In this document: piece after piece, positions 19,353-28,734 of the stretch
How the letters are laid out: each line of letters begins with the position of its first letter
Position numbering within the stretch: position 1 is the stretch's first letter
Assembly: GCA_022842305.1 (NCBI GenBank)
Contig: JALHPY010000005.1
Location: 1 to 64,000 of the forward strand
Length of the DNA: 64,000 nucleotides
From: Rubrivivax sp.
GTDB taxonomy: Bacteria > Pseudomonadota > Gammaproteobacteria > Burkholderiales > Burkholderiaceae_C
Direction of reading: 5' to 3'
Made by a program: the position numbers and the translations under genes
Notes under the pieces: model-generated
Databases searched by the model: none
Told to the model about the DNA's origin: nothing
The model's input: only the letters and a program-made list of their open reading frames with translations

Positions 19353-20312
19353 TCAGGCCGCCGCGGCCGGCGGGCGTGTCGGTGTGGCCGCCGCCGCTGC
19401 CTGCGCCGCGGGCGCGCGCAGCGAGCCGTGTCGACGCGCGAACGCACAGGTGAACTCGGCACCCAGCAAGAAGACCTGGGCCGAGTAGTACAGCCACAGC
19501 AGCAGCACCACCAGCGCTGCCGCCGCACCAAAGACCGATGCCACGCCGCTGCGTCCGATGTACTGCCCGATCAGCGCCTTGCCCACGGTGAAGAGCAGCG
19601 CAGTGATGACGGCGCCGATCCAGACGTCGCGCCAGGCCACGGGCACGCGCGGCATCCACTTGTAGATCATCGCAAACACCGCGGTGACAAAGGCCAGGCT
19701 GAGGCCGAAGTTCACGCTGTCGGCCACCAGGGCCAGCTCACCGAACCAGGGCGCCCACCACTTGCCCAGAGCAGCCATGGCGGCGCTGAAGACCAGCGAC
19801 ACCGTGAGCAGGAAGCCCACCCCCAGCACCATGCCCAGCGACAGCATGCGCGTGCGCAGCAAGCGCCACAGGCCGCTGCCATCGGTGCGCGCGGGCGCGC
19901 GCCAGATGCGATCCATCGCATCCTGCAACTCGGCAAACACGGTGGTGGCACCCACCAGCAGCGCCAGCAGGCCGAAGAGCGTGCCCAGCACACCCGAGCG
20001 CGGCTGGTTCAGGCTCTCGAGCACCAGGTTGATGATCTGCGCGCTGTCGGCGCCGATGGTCTGCGACAGCTGCGCAAAGATCTCGCCGCGGGCCGCGGCT
20101 TCGCCGAACAGCAGCCCGGCCACCGAGATCACGATCAGCAGCAGTGGCGCGATCGAGAACAGCGTGTAGAAGGCCAGCGCGGCGCCCATGCTCGGGGCAT
20201 AGTCGTCCACCCAGGCTGAGCCGGTGGCCGCCAGCAGCCGCCAGAAGCTCCGCGCCACGCCGGGCTCGGGCGGCTCCTGGGGGGCGGGCCGGGCCGGCCC
20301 CGGATCGGTCAT
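19353..20312 (-). CDS. YihY/UPF0761-type membrane protein
   Basis: A 319-residue membrane protein with about six transmembrane segments (for example MGAALAFYTLFSIAPLLLIV and VLGTLFGLLALLVGATTVF), the YihY/BrkB-family pattern. The DAMDRIW motif after the third helix is conserved in the family. Function remains uncertain in spite of the old name 'ribonuclease BN'. The ATG overlaps the stop of a possible 29-codon upstream ORF (ATGA), suggesting coupled translation. Confidence 0.88.
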   Translation of the reverse strand: MTDPGPARPAPQEPPEPGVARSFWRLLAATGSAWVDDYAPSMGAALAFYTLFSIAPLLLIVISVAGLLFGEAAARGEIFAQLSQTIGADSAQIINLVLESLNQPRSGVLGTLFGLLALLVGATTVFAELQDAMDRIWRAPARTDGSGLWRLLRTRMLSLGMVLGVGFLLTVSLVFSAAMAALGKWWAPWFGELALVADSVNFGLSLAFVTAVFAMIYKWMPRVPVAWRDVWIGAVITALLFTVGKALIGQYIGRSGVASVFGAAAALVVLLLWLYYSAQVFLLGAEFTCAFARRHGSLRAPAAQAAAAATPTRPPAAAA

Positions 20313-20398
20313 GCCCTGCCGCTGGCGCTGCTGTCGAACGGGGGCACGCCGATGGCCCAGGTGCCGAAGCTCTGGCGCGGGGCGTCGTCGGGTGGCAT
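20309..20398 (-). CDS. Possible 29-residue ORF coupled to the YihY-type gene
   Basis: On the minus strand an ATG at 20398 with a good ribosome site (gaaggaacagc) opens a frame of 29 codons (begins MPPDDAPRQSFGTWAIG) whose TGA overlaps the downstream ATG. The YihY-type gene itself has no clear ribosome site of its own, so this ORF could deliver ribosomes to it. Whether the peptide has a function is unknown; conservation would decide. Confidence 0.4.
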   Translation of the reverse strand: MPPDDAPRQSFGTWAIGVPPFDSSASGRA

Positions 20399-20532
20399 GC
20401 TGTTCCTTCAGGGCGGGGGGGCAGGGCGGGTAGGCGGGGCGGCCCGCAGGCCGCTCCATCGACCCCGTCAAGCTAAGGGCCGGCTTGGGCGGGGTCTGTG
20501 CGCTGGCATACAGGGCCCGGCCGTCGCCGCGG

Positions 20533-21894
20533 CTAGCGTGCGCCGCGGCGCCTGCGCCGGTAGCGCGCCATCAGCGGCGTCACCGAGATCCCGTGCACGA
20601 CGATCGAGCTCACCACCACGGCCATTGTCAGCGCCACCAGGGTGTTGACGTGCTCGGCCGGCAGGCCGTGGTTGATGGCATAACTCAAGTAATAGATGGA
20701 GCCGATGCCGCGGATGCCGAACCAGGCGATCAGCCTGCGCTGCGACGGCGAAATGCGCGAGCCGGCCAGCGCCGCAGCCACCGACAGCGGGCGCACCACC
20801 AGCAGCGTCAGGGGCACGAACCACAGCGCCGCGGGCGACCAGGGAACGGCCCACAGCAGCAGGCCCACGACCACCACGCCGGCCATCTCGCCGATGCGGT
20901 CGAGTTGTTCATTGAAGCTCAGCACCGCGTGCGCCATGTAGGCCGAGGCGTGGCGCGGGTCGGTGGCCATCTGCTCGGCCTGCGTCGGCAGGGGGTTCTG
21001 GAGGGCCTGCTCCACCCGGTCGGCCACCGCGGCTTCGGCGCGCTCGCCCGGCGCGATGCCCAGCGCGGCCGCGGCGGCAACCGAGGCGTGCCGGGCCGAG
21101 CGGCGCAGTGCCAGTCCGGCGGCAAACACCGCCAGGAAGCCGTAGGCCTGGGCGTGCACCGCCAGGCCGTAGGCCACGCCGATGAGGCCCAGGGCCAGGA
21201 AGTTCTCGTAGCCGGTGGCCTCGTGGTGGCGGTGGCGCAGGTAGAGCACCAGGCGGCCCAGGCCGGTGCCCAGGGCCGCGCCGATGGCGATGCCGGCGCC
21301 GGTGGCCCACAGCACGTCCACTGCCAGCCAGCGCCAGCCCAGCGTGCCCAGTTCGTGCGCGCCCAGCAGGCCCAGGCCCAGCATCACCACCGGGAAGGCC
21401 GTGCCGTCGTTGAGCCCGCCCTCGCCGGTGAGGGCAAAGCGCAACTGGTCACGGTCGGCGGGGTCGTCGAGCTGCACTTCGGTGGCCAGCACCGGGTCGG
21501 TGGGCGCCAGGATGCCGCCCAGCAGCACCGCCGCGCCGAGCGGCAGGCCCAGAAGCGCCACGCCGGCCACGCTGATCAGCGCCACGGTGGCCACCATCGA
21601 GCCCAGCGCCAGCCGCAGCGTCGGAAACCAGCGCTTGTCGCTCAGGTCCAGGCTCATCTTCATGCCTGACGTGAACAGCGACAGCAACACGATGACCTCG
21701 GTCAGGTGTTCCAGCAGCACCGCATGGTCGGCCAGTCTGGGGGCGGCCAGCGCCAACCCCAGCGGCCCCACCGCCAGCCCTGCCAGCAGGTACAGCATGG
21801 CGGTGCTGATGGGCAGGCGCGACAGCATCGAGCCACTGATCACCATGAGCAGCAGCAGCGCGCCGCCCACCGTGAGCCAGAGTGCGAATGTCAT
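20533..21894 (-). CDS. CPA-family cation/proton antiporter
   Basis: A 453-residue integral membrane protein with about 12 hydrophobic segments. The motif GGILAPTDPVLATEV contains the paired TDP residues of the CPA1 ion-binding site, and GEGGLNDGTAFPVVM matches the conserved ND region. GIRGIGSIYYLSYA near the C-terminus is also typical. It exchanges Na+ or K+ for protons; which ion is not evident. Start at 21894 places the first helix at residue 3. No regulatory NAD-binding domain. Confidence 0.9.
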   Translation of the reverse strand: MTFALWLTVGGALLLLMVISGSMLSRLPISTAMLYLLAGLAVGPLGLALAAPRLADHAVLLEHLTEVIVLLSLFTSGMKMSLDLSDKRWFPTLRLALGSMVATVALISVAGVALLGLPLGAAVLLGGILAPTDPVLATEVQLDDPADRDQLRFALTGEGGLNDGTAFPVVMLGLGLLGAHELGTLGWRWLAVDVLWATGAGIAIGAALGTGLGRLVLYLRHRHHEATGYENFLALGLIGVAYGLAVHAQAYGFLAVFAAGLALRRSARHASVAAAAALGIAPGERAEAAVADRVEQALQNPLPTQAEQMATDPRHASAYMAHAVLSFNEQLDRIGEMAGVVVVGLLLWAVPWSPAALWFVPLTLLVVRPLSVAAALAGSRISPSQRRLIAWFGIRGIGSIYYLSYAINHGLPAEHVNTLVALTMAVVVSSIVVHGISVTPLMARYRRRRRGAR

Positions 21895-22084
21895 CGAACA
21901 GCATACGCGGGCTGGGTCGGAGGGTCCGTGTGCTGGCGCGCCTTCCCCCTGCGACGAGTCCTTCGCCGTGGCCACCCGGCGCCATTCGGCCGCGCTGATG
22001 GTGCCGGGCAAGCGGACGGCCGTGCCGGCGCCGCAGGCAGCGCGCTGAAGCGGCCCTGCAGGCCGCCCGCCCGTCTGCCGGGCC

Positions 22085-22684
22085 TTACACCAGGCGCAGC
22101 TGCCTGATGTCCAAGGCGAACGGGCCCGCCTGGCGCTCAGCGATCATCAGCCCCACCTGGCGGATGCGCGCCGGGTCCAGGGGCGGCGCGCCGGCCACCG
22201 CGCGGCCGCGGAAGCTGGCGCGGAAGGCCGCAAGCGCCAGCTGCAGCGTATGCCAGCCGCCCTGCGCGGGCTCGAAGCCTGCCTGGTAGTTGAGGCTGTC
22301 GAAGCCGTCGTCGGTGAACAGGCTGAGCTTGTAGCGCTTGGGCTCGGCGCGCAGGTCGATCAGGCAGACTGCGGCGCCGGGCAGGCCGCGTGCGCCGGGG
22401 CTGCTTCGCACCGATGCGAATCCGCCGCCCCGGTCCAGCGACACCTGGCCTTCGAAGACGGCGTGGCCCGCGGGGTCGTGACGCAAGCGGCTGCGCGAGA
22501 CGCCGCCCATCACGCGGTCATCGATGGGCGCCCATGCGTCCACGGCCGCGGGGTCCGTGAAGTCGAACAGCACGATGGGCTTTGCAGGCAGGGTCACCGC
22601 TGCATTGTCATTGCACGGCCTTGTTGCCGCGCAAGCGGGTGGGGTTGGGGGGGTGGATTCGATGCCGGCCGCTCGACCAGGCAT
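22085..22684 (-). CDS. CIA30-like domain protein
   Basis: A protein of up to 199 residues whose core (from about residue 35) matches the CIA30/NADH:ubiquinone oxidoreductase intermediate-associated fold: LFDFTDPAAVDAWAPIDDRVMGGVSRSRL, FASVRSSP and the C-terminal VGLMIAERQAGPFALDIRQL. The first ~29 residues look non-conserved and a GTG at about 22597 is an alternative start. In bacteria this domain is a galactose-binding-like fold of unknown role; no complex I genes are nearby. Confidence 0.75.
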   Translation of the reverse strand: MPGRAAGIESTPPTPPACAATRPCNDNAAVTLPAKPIVLFDFTDPAAVDAWAPIDDRVMGGVSRSRLRHDPAGHAVFEGQVSLDRGGGFASVRSSPGARGLPGAAVCLIDLRAEPKRYKLSLFTDDGFDSLNYQAGFEPAQGGWHTLQLALAAFRASFRGRAVAGAPPLDPARIRQVGLMIAERQAGPFALDIRQLRLV

Positions 22685-22749
22685 TGAGCCTTCTCAACGC
22701 AGGCGCCTGGCGAGCGCGCAACCTCGTCGTGCTTGCAAAGGAGCCCCTC

Positions 22750-23958
22750 ATGAAGACCATCGTTTCGTTGGGCATCAGCGCCGCGCTGCTGGGCGCAGGT
22801 TCGCTGGCCACCGCCGCCGAGATCGACGTGATGACGCAGAACCAGTACCTGGGCGCAGACCTCGCGCCCGCACTGGCAGCGGCCACCGCCAGCCCGTTCA
22901 ACCCCGACGCCTTCAATGCTGCCGTGGTCGACGTGCTGAAGAAGATCGCCGCCAACCGACCCGCTGACCGCGCCCGCGCGCTGGCCGGACAGATCGCACA
23001 GCGCATGCCCGACGTGGTGGGGCTGCAGGAGGCCTACAAGTTTGCCTGCCTGCCGTACCCGGACGTGCCGGAGGTGCAGGGCATGGGCTGCAGCGACCCC
23101 GCCATCAAGATGGCGTTCACCGATCACCTGGTCGGTATCGAGGCCGCGCTGCAGGGCCAGTACAGCGTGGTGGGGCGGGTGACCAATCTGCAGATTGCCG
23201 CCATCCCGTTCACCATCAACGGCTTCCCGGCCATCCTGGCGTTTGCCGATCGCGATGCCATCATGGTCCGCAAGGGTCTGAGCGCAGCGCCCGTGGATCT
23301 GGCGCCCACCGGCACCTGCGCCAAGCCGTCGGACCAGGGCTGCAACTTCCAGACCGCGCCGGGGCCCATGGCCACGCCCATCGGTGAGATTGCCATCGAG
23401 CGCGGCTTCCTGGCGGTCGATGTCAAGGTCCGGGGTCGTGACTACCGGGTGTTCAACACCCACCTGGAGCAGCGGCTGCTGGCGCCCAGCCTGCCCGAGA
23501 CCCGCCTGCTGCAAGTGGGGCAGGCCTACGAACTGCTGGGCGCGGCTCTGGCCACCTGGGATGGCAGCAAGACGGTGATCGTGATCGGCGACATCAACTC
23601 GGCGCCGGGCGACACCATCCCGGTGCCGCCCTATCCGGCCGTGCTGCCCTGGGCACCGAGCCTGCCGGTGCTGCCGCCCTACGAGGTCTTCGTCGGCAAC
23701 GGCTTCACCGATGCCTGGACGCTGCGGCATGGCCAGGAGCCGGGCTTCACCTGCTGCCAGGCCGAGGATCTGATGAACCACCGCTCGGCGCTGTACGAGC
23801 GCATCGACATGATCTTCTCGCTGCAGCGCCCGGCCCATGTGCGCCAGATGAAGCTGATAGGCGACGGCCCGCAGGACAGGATCCGCCAGCCGCGCGGCCT
23901 GCCGTGGCTCTGGCCTTCCGACCACGCCGCGCTTGCGGCCGTGTTGCACTTTGACTGA
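22750..23958 (+). CDS. Secreted endonuclease/exonuclease/phosphatase-family protein
   Basis: A 402-residue protein with a signal peptide (MKTIVSLGISAALLGAGSLATAA). The EEP fold signatures are present: metal-binding Glu in VVGLQEAYK, NTHLEQ, the GDINSAPGD motif and the terminal His of PSDHAALAAV. The family includes DNases, sphingomyelinases and inositol phosphatases; the substrate cannot be told. The ribosome site (aaggagcccctc) supports this start. Convergent with the phosphatase gene downstream, separated by a run of nine G. Confidence 0.85.
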   Translation: MKTIVSLGISAALLGAGSLATAAEIDVMTQNQYLGADLAPALAAATASPFNPDAFNAAVVDVLKKIAANRPADRARALAGQIAQRMPDVVGLQEAYKFACLPYPDVPEVQGMGCSDPAIKMAFTDHLVGIEAALQGQYSVVGRVTNLQIAAIPFTINGFPAILAFADRDAIMVRKGLSAAPVDLAPTGTCAKPSDQGCNFQTAPGPMATPIGEIAIERGFLAVDVKVRGRDYRVFNTHLEQRLLAPSLPETRLLQVGQAYELLGAALATWDGSKTVIVIGDINSAPGDTIPVPPYPAVLPWAPSLPVLPPYEVFVGNGFTDAWTLRHGQEPGFTCCQAEDLMNHRSALYERIDMIFSLQRPAHVRQMKLIGDGPQDRIRQPRGLPWLWPSDHAALAAVLHFD

Positions 23959-24008
23959 AGGCTGTTCTGGGGCGCCAGTGGCGGGTGCTCGGGGGGGGGT
24001 GGCCGGGG

Positions 24009-24617
24009 TCAGACGCCCAGGCCCGTGACCCTGACGATCACCCGCGGCGCGCCCTCGTCGCCCAGCCCCAGCAGCGCGCCTTCACCCGAGCCGGCGCCTT
24101 CGCCCAGCAGGGCGCTGAAGACGAACTGGTGGGTCACCCACACCTCGAAGCCGGCGCCTCGCTTCACCACGGTGGCGAGGCCTTCGCGCAGCTGCGCCAG
24201 CGCCTGCGCGTTGACGGCTTCATTGCCCGCACGCGGCGAGCCGAGCGCAGACCAGGGCTCGACCCGGTCGCCGAAGGCCAGCCGGGCAGTTTCGAGACAG
24301 CGGCACCACGGGCTGCTGCGCACCTGCGTGGGCCGCCACTGGCGTGCGGCGAACCAGGCCCCGATCTGCCGGGCCTGGCGGCGGCCTTCGTCGCTCAGGT
24401 TGCGCTGCGTCGTGCAGTCGCCCAGCCTGAAGCCCGGCGGATCGAAGGTGCCGGGCGCCAGTGCATGGCGCAACATCAGCACGCCGCCCGTCGCCTGGGC
24501 GCTGCGCAGGGCCTGCTGCAGCGCATCGTCGGGGTTGGCCCACGCTGGCAGCGCGAGTGCCGCGCTGCACGCCAGCAGCAGGCGTCGGTTCAGCAGCGGG
24601 GCGGCGCTGTCGGCCAT
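24009..24617 (-). CDS. Secreted histidine-phosphatase-superfamily protein
   Basis: A 202-residue protein. The signal peptide (LLLACSAALALPAWA) supports the start at 24617. The catalytic RH pair lies in GVLMLRHALAPG, a conserved Arg in SSPWCRCLETARLAFG, and the second catalytic His in WVTHQFVFSALLG, the SixA/PGAM-like pattern. It lies 7 bp downstream of a DUF6152 gene and is likely co-transcribed with it and the membrane protein upstream. Substrate unknown. Confidence 0.82.
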   Translation of the reverse strand: MADSAAPLLNRRLLLACSAALALPAWANPDDALQQALRSAQATGGVLMLRHALAPGTFDPPGFRLGDCTTQRNLSDEGRRQARQIGAWFAARQWRPTQVRSSPWCRCLETARLAFGDRVEPWSALGSPRAGNEAVNAQALAQLREGLATVVKRGAGFEVWVTHQFVFSALLGEGAGSGEGALLGLGDEGAPRVIVRVTGLGV

Positions 24618-24624
24618 GGGCCCC

Positions 24625-25092
24625 TCATGCCGGCGACGAACGCAGGCCGTAGACCTTGCCGGCGGCAAACAGGTATTCCACGCGCAGGATGGGCTGACCC
24701 TTCTCGCCGGCAAAGGTGAAGCCCAGCATGGCCAGGGTGTCGCCCGCCTTGATCTCGGGCACGCCCCAGGCCTGCATGCGCGACAGCGGCGCCAGCTCGA
24801 TCTCCCAGCGCCGGTCGGTGCGCGTCGGCAACTGCGCTGCCTTCAGCAGCCCCGGCCCGTCCACCGGGGCGGCTTGCGCCGGCAGGCTGCGCGTGGCCAG
24901 GTCGGCCGGCAGCTTCAGGCCTTGGTCGGGCAGGATCAGACTCAGCTCGACATGCGGGTTGCGCCAGGCCACCTGGGCGACCTTGCCTTCCAGGTAGATC
25001 GGGCGGGCCTGGTCGAAACTGCTCCAGCCATGGTGGGCCCAGGCGGGCAGGCTGGCGCACAGCGGCAGGGCGATGAAGATGCGTCGTTGCAT
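24625..25092 (-). CDS. DUF6152-type periplasmic protein
   Basis: A 155-residue protein with a signal peptide (ALPLCASLPAWA) and the DUF6152-like start of the mature chain (HHGWSSFDQARPIYLEGKV) with a terminal His pair that could bind metal (inference). The mid part (VAWRNPHVELSL) is also typical. It is the middle gene of a leftward three-gene unit with a four-helix membrane protein upstream and a histidine phosphatase downstream. Confidence 0.75.
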   Translation of the reverse strand: MQRRIFIALPLCASLPAWAHHGWSSFDQARPIYLEGKVAQVAWRNPHVELSLILPDQGLKLPADLATRSLPAQAAPVDGPGLLKAAQLPTRTDRRWEIELAPLSRMQAWGVPEIKAGDTLAMLGFTFAGEKGQPILRVEYLFAAGKVYGLRSSPA

Positions 25093-25110
25093 GGGGGGAT
25101 CCTCCAGGCG

Positions 25111-25560
25111 TCAAAGGTAGGCGATCCAGCGGCCGCTGGCGATGGCACCCAACCATAGCCCCGTCGAGAGCACGGTCTGCGCGCGGGCCAAACGGTCGCA
25201 ACGCGCCAGGCTGCCACGCGCGTGGAACCAGGCTGCGTTCAGGCCCGCCAGCAGCACCAGCGCCAGCTTGGCCAGGAATGCGCGGTTGGCCATCAGCTCC
25301 GCCGGCTGGCTGGCGAACATCAACAGCCCGCTGCAGACGATCAGCCCGAAGCCGGCCAGCGTGACCGGCAGCGCCAGCCTGGCCAGCGGCCGCAGCGGCA
25401 GCTCTGGCGCCAGGCCCCACACGCGCAGCTCCAGCAGCACCAGGCTGCCCAGCAACAGCGCGATGCCCGTGATGTGCAGCACCTCGAGCGCCGGGTAGGC
25501 GATGGGGTGCGAGGCCACCCACGGCAGACCCCATCCTTCGCCAAGTACCGCACTCTGCAT
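25111..25560 (-). CDS. Four-helix membrane protein (DUF6644/DUF2214-like)
   Basis: A 149-residue membrane protein with four predicted helices ([75 protein letters not shown]) and His in the first and third helices (LHITG, WFHARG), an arrangement seen in small heme- or copper-related membrane proteins. It is usually encoded next to DUF6152 genes, as here. Function unknown. Confidence 0.75.
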   Translation of the reverse strand: MQSAVLGEGWGLPWVASHPIAYPALEVLHITGIALLLGSLVLLELRVWGLAPELPLRPLARLALPVTLAGFGLIVCSGLLMFASQPAELMANRAFLAKLALVLLAGLNAAWFHARGSLARCDRLARAQTVLSTGLWLGAIASGRWIAYL

Positions 25561-25767
25561 CGCGGCAGGCTAGCAGATCGAGATCGCGCGCGGCAGCGGG
25601 CGGCTCGACCGCGCGCGAACGTCGGCCGTCAGGACGGCCATCTCTGGGGCGGTGGTGCCGACATTGCAGGGGAAGATGAACGGCGGCAATGCCAGAATCT
25701 GCGCACAGCGGTTGCGTGCCGCAACCCATGGCCTGTGATCGTGCGACCGCAGGGAGGAGTTCACGAC

Positions 25768-28686
25768 TTGGACGAAGCGCACAGCGACCCGGAAGTCGAT
25801 GCCGAACTGCGGGCGGATGCGGCGAGTTTTCGCCACATGGCAGAGAACATGCCGGGCGCGCTGTTTCGCTACCGGATGCACGCCGACGGCCGCCACGCGG
25901 TGCAGTACATCAGCCCGCGCTGCGTCGATCTCTGGGAAGTGTCGGCCGAACGGATCGTCGATGACGTCACGCTGCTGTGGGGCATGGTCCATGCCGAAGA
26001 CCTGCCGGGCCTGCAGACCTCGGTCATGCGCTCGGCCCAGACCTTGGAGCCCTGGCGCTGCGAGTGGCGCATCACCACCCCTTCGGGTCGGCGCAAGTGG
26101 TTGCAGGGCATGGGGCAGCCGCGGCGGCAGCCGGACGGCAGCACGCTCTGGGACAGTCTGATCCTCGACATCACCGAGCGCAAGCAGGCCGACGATTCGC
26201 TGCGCCAGAGCGAGCTGCGGCTGCGTCAGGTGCTGGCGGTGGCGGGCTCGGGGCTGTGGGAATGGCAGATCGACACCGGCCGCGTGATCCACAACCCGCG
26301 CTGGTGCGAAATGCTGGGCCTGGGCGAAGAGCGGCTCGAGCACACGATCGCCGAGTTCGCACCGCTGATCCATGCCGAAGACCGTGCGGCAGCAATGGCG
26401 CGCGTGCAGGGCTGCCTGGCTGGACAGGGCCCGTATTTCAGTGAACACCGCATGTGCACTGGCGACGGCAGCGTCATCTGGGTCGAGGATCGCGGCGATG
26501 TCGTCGCGCGCGATGCGGGGGGCGCTCCGCTGCGCATGCTCGGCAGCGTGATCGACATCACGGCGCGCCGCCGCGCCGAGTCGGCACTGGTGCGCAACGA
26601 ACAGCGGCTGCAGGCCTTGCTGGACAACATCAGTTGCGGGGTCATCGTCCACGGGCCGGACGCCTGCATCGTCGATGCCAACCTGGCCGCCTGCCGGATG
26701 ACGGGCCTGACGCTGGACCAGATGCTCGGCAGGGCACCCATCGACCCCTACTGGTGCTTTCTGGAGGAAGACGGTTCCGTGATGCAGCTGGCGCGCTTCC
26801 CGGTATCGCAGGTGCTGGCAAGTGACGCGCCCATAAACAAGTTGGTGGTGGGCCTGAACCGCCCCGACCTGCCGCGCCCCGTGTGGGCACTGGTCGACGC
26901 CTACCCCTTTCGTGACGAACAGGGGCAGATCAACCAGATCGTCGTCACCTTCGCCGAGATCACCGAACTCAAGTTGGCCGAGGACGGCGCGCTGCGCCTG
27001 AACCGCTCGCTGCGGGTGCTCGGCAGCGGCAATGTCAGCCTGGCCGACGTGCGTGATGAAGCCAGGTACCTCGACCGCGTGTGCGCAGCGGTGGTCCCGG
27101 CGGGTGACTTCCTGCTGTCGTGCGCCATCTTCGCGAACCGGGACGACGCGAAGTCAGCACGCATCGTGGCCCGTGCCGGCCCCGCGGTCGGCTACCTGCA
27201 GGAGATACAGCTTTCCTGGGACGCCGGGCTGCCGACCGGGCGGGGCCCGTTCGGCAACGCCATCCGCACCGGGCGCACGCAGGTGAATCAGGATTGGCGC
27301 AGCGACGCGGCGATGGCGCCCTGGCGCGACCAAGCGGCGCGTCACGGTTTCCAGTCGAGCATTGCGCTGCCCCTGACGGCCGGCGGCGAAGTGATCGGCG
27401 TCCTGTCGCTGTATGCGGCCGAGGTGGGCGCGTTCAACCCCGAGCAGGTGCCGCCGCTGGAAGAACTGGCGCGCAACGTCTCGATGGCCATCGAGAGTCT
27501 GCGTACGCGTGAACAGCGCGATATGGCCGAAGTGGCCAACCGGGCCAAGAGCGAGTTCCTGGCCAACATGAGCCATGAGATCCGCACGCCGCTGAACGCC
27601 ATCGTCGGCCTGAACTACCTGCTGCGGCGCGACGGCGTCACGCCCGAACAGGCAGGCAGGCTGGACCGGATCGACGGTGCCAGCAAGCACCTGCTGGCCC
27701 TCATCAACGACATCCTGGACCTTTCCAAGATCGAGGCGGGCCAGGTACAGCTCGAGGCCTCGAACTTTCATCTGTCGGCCGTGCTCGACGCGGTCGGATC
27801 GATCATTGCCGAGTCGGCGCGGGCCAAGGGCCTGACGGTCGAGATCGATGCCGATGCCGTGCCCATGTGGTTGCGCGGCGACCCGACGCGCCTGCGGCAG
27901 GCGCTGCTCAACTTTGCCGGCAATGCCGTCAAGTTCACGCCACAGGGCTCGATCGCGCTGCGCGCCAAGTTGCTGCAAGACATGGGCCATGAACTGCTGG
28001 TGCGCTTCTCGGTGCAAGACACGGGCATCGGCATCGCACCTGAGAGCATCCCGCGCCTGTTCCGGGCCTTCGAGCAGGCCGACGCATCGATCACCCGCAA
28101 GTTCGGCGGCACCGGTCTGGGGTTGGCCATCACCCGGCGGCTGACCGAATTGATGGGCGGCGACTGCGGCGTCGAGAGCCAGCCCGGCGTCGGCAGCACC
28201 TTCTGGTTCACCGCCCACTTGCAGCGCGGCCACGGTGTGCTGCCCGCGGCGGATCCCCTGGGATTGGCCAGTGCCGAGGCGCTGCTGCGCCAGCGCCACC
28301 GCGGCGCACGGGTTCTGGTGGCCGAGGACAACGAGGTCAACCAAGAGGTGCTGCTGGCCATGCTGCACGGTGTCGGGCTCAACGCCGAACTCGCGGCCAA
28401 CGGCCGCGAGGCGGTGGCGCTGGCCCGGGCCGGCGGCTACGGCCTGGCCCTGATGGACATGCAGATGCCCGTGATGGGCGGGTTGGAAGCCACGCGCGCC
28501 ATCCGCGCGCTGCCCGGCTGGTCAGGACGACCGATCCTGGCCCTGACGGCCAATGCCTTCGATGAGGATCGTCAGGCCTGCAAGGCGGCCGGGATGGACG
28601 ACTTCATCGTCAAGCCCGTGGACGTGAAGGCCCTCTATGCCACTCTGCTCCATTGGCTGGACCACGGCGACGCGCAGGCCCGCTGA
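25768..28686 (+). CDS. PAS/GAF hybrid sensor histidine kinase with receiver
   Basis: A cytoplasmic hybrid kinase of 972 residues if it starts at the TTG at 25768, favoured by the ribosome site gggaggag 8 bp before it; GTG codons at 25735 and 25741 are alternatives. Order: three PAS domains (the first two end in [11 protein letters not shown] and [11 protein letters not shown]), a GAF domain ([18 protein letters not shown]), HisKA with the phospho-His in [15 protein letters not shown], HATPase ([15 protein letters not shown]), and a receiver with Asp in [12 protein letters not shown]. No membrane segment, so it senses an internal signal. No cognate regulator is adjacent. Confidence 0.9.
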   Translation: MDEAHSDPEVDAELRADAASFRHMAENMPGALFRYRMHADGRHAVQYISPRCVDLWEVSAERIVDDVTLLWGMVHAEDLPGLQTSVMRSAQTLEPWRCEWRITTPSGRRKWLQGMGQPRRQPDGSTLWDSLILDITERKQADDSLRQSELRLRQVLAVAGSGLWEWQIDTGRVIHNPRWCEMLGLGEERLEHTIAEFAPLIHAEDRAAAMARVQGCLAGQGPYFSEHRMCTGDGSVIWVEDRGDVVARDAGGAPLRMLGSVIDITARRRAESALVRNEQRLQALLDNISCGVIVHGPDACIVDANLAACRMTGLTLDQMLGRAPIDPYWCFLEEDGSVMQLARFPVSQVLASDAPINKLVVGLNRPDLPRPVWALVDAYPFRDEQGQINQIVVTFAEITELKLAEDGALRLNRSLRVLGSGNVSLADVRDEARYLDRVCAAVVPAGDFLLSCAIFANRDDAKSARIVARAGPAVGYLQEIQLSWDAGLPTGRGPFGNAIRTGRTQVNQDWRSDAAMAPWRDQAARHGFQSSIALPLTAGGEVIGVLSLYAAEVGAFNPEQVPPLEELARNVSMAIESLRTREQRDMAEVANRAKSEFLANMSHEIRTPLNAIVGLNYLLRRDGVTPEQAGRLDRIDGASKHLLALINDILDLSKIEAGQVQLEASNFHLSAVLDAVGSIIAESARAKGLTVEIDADAVPMWLRGDPTRLRQALLNFAGNAVKFTPQGSIALRAKLLQDMGHELLVRFSVQDTGIGIAPESIPRLFRAFEQADASITRKFGGTGLGLAITRRLTELMGGDCGVESQPGVGSTFWFTAHLQRGHGVLPAADPLGLASAEALLRQRHRGARVLVAEDNEVNQEVLLAMLHGVGLNAELAANGREAVALARAGGYGLALMDMQMPVMGGLEATRAIRALPGWSGRPILALTANAFDEDRQACKAAGMDDFIVKPVDVKALYATLLHWLDHGDAQAR

Positions 28687-28734
28687 CGGGCAAGCAGGCT
28701 GACGCTCCGGTGGCACGGGGCCGCTGCAGGCAGC

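Noticed and set aside
23991-23999. Run of nine G between two convergent genes
   Set aside because: Could be a slippage site, but it lies outside any gene, between two stop codons, so phase variation of a protein is unlikely.
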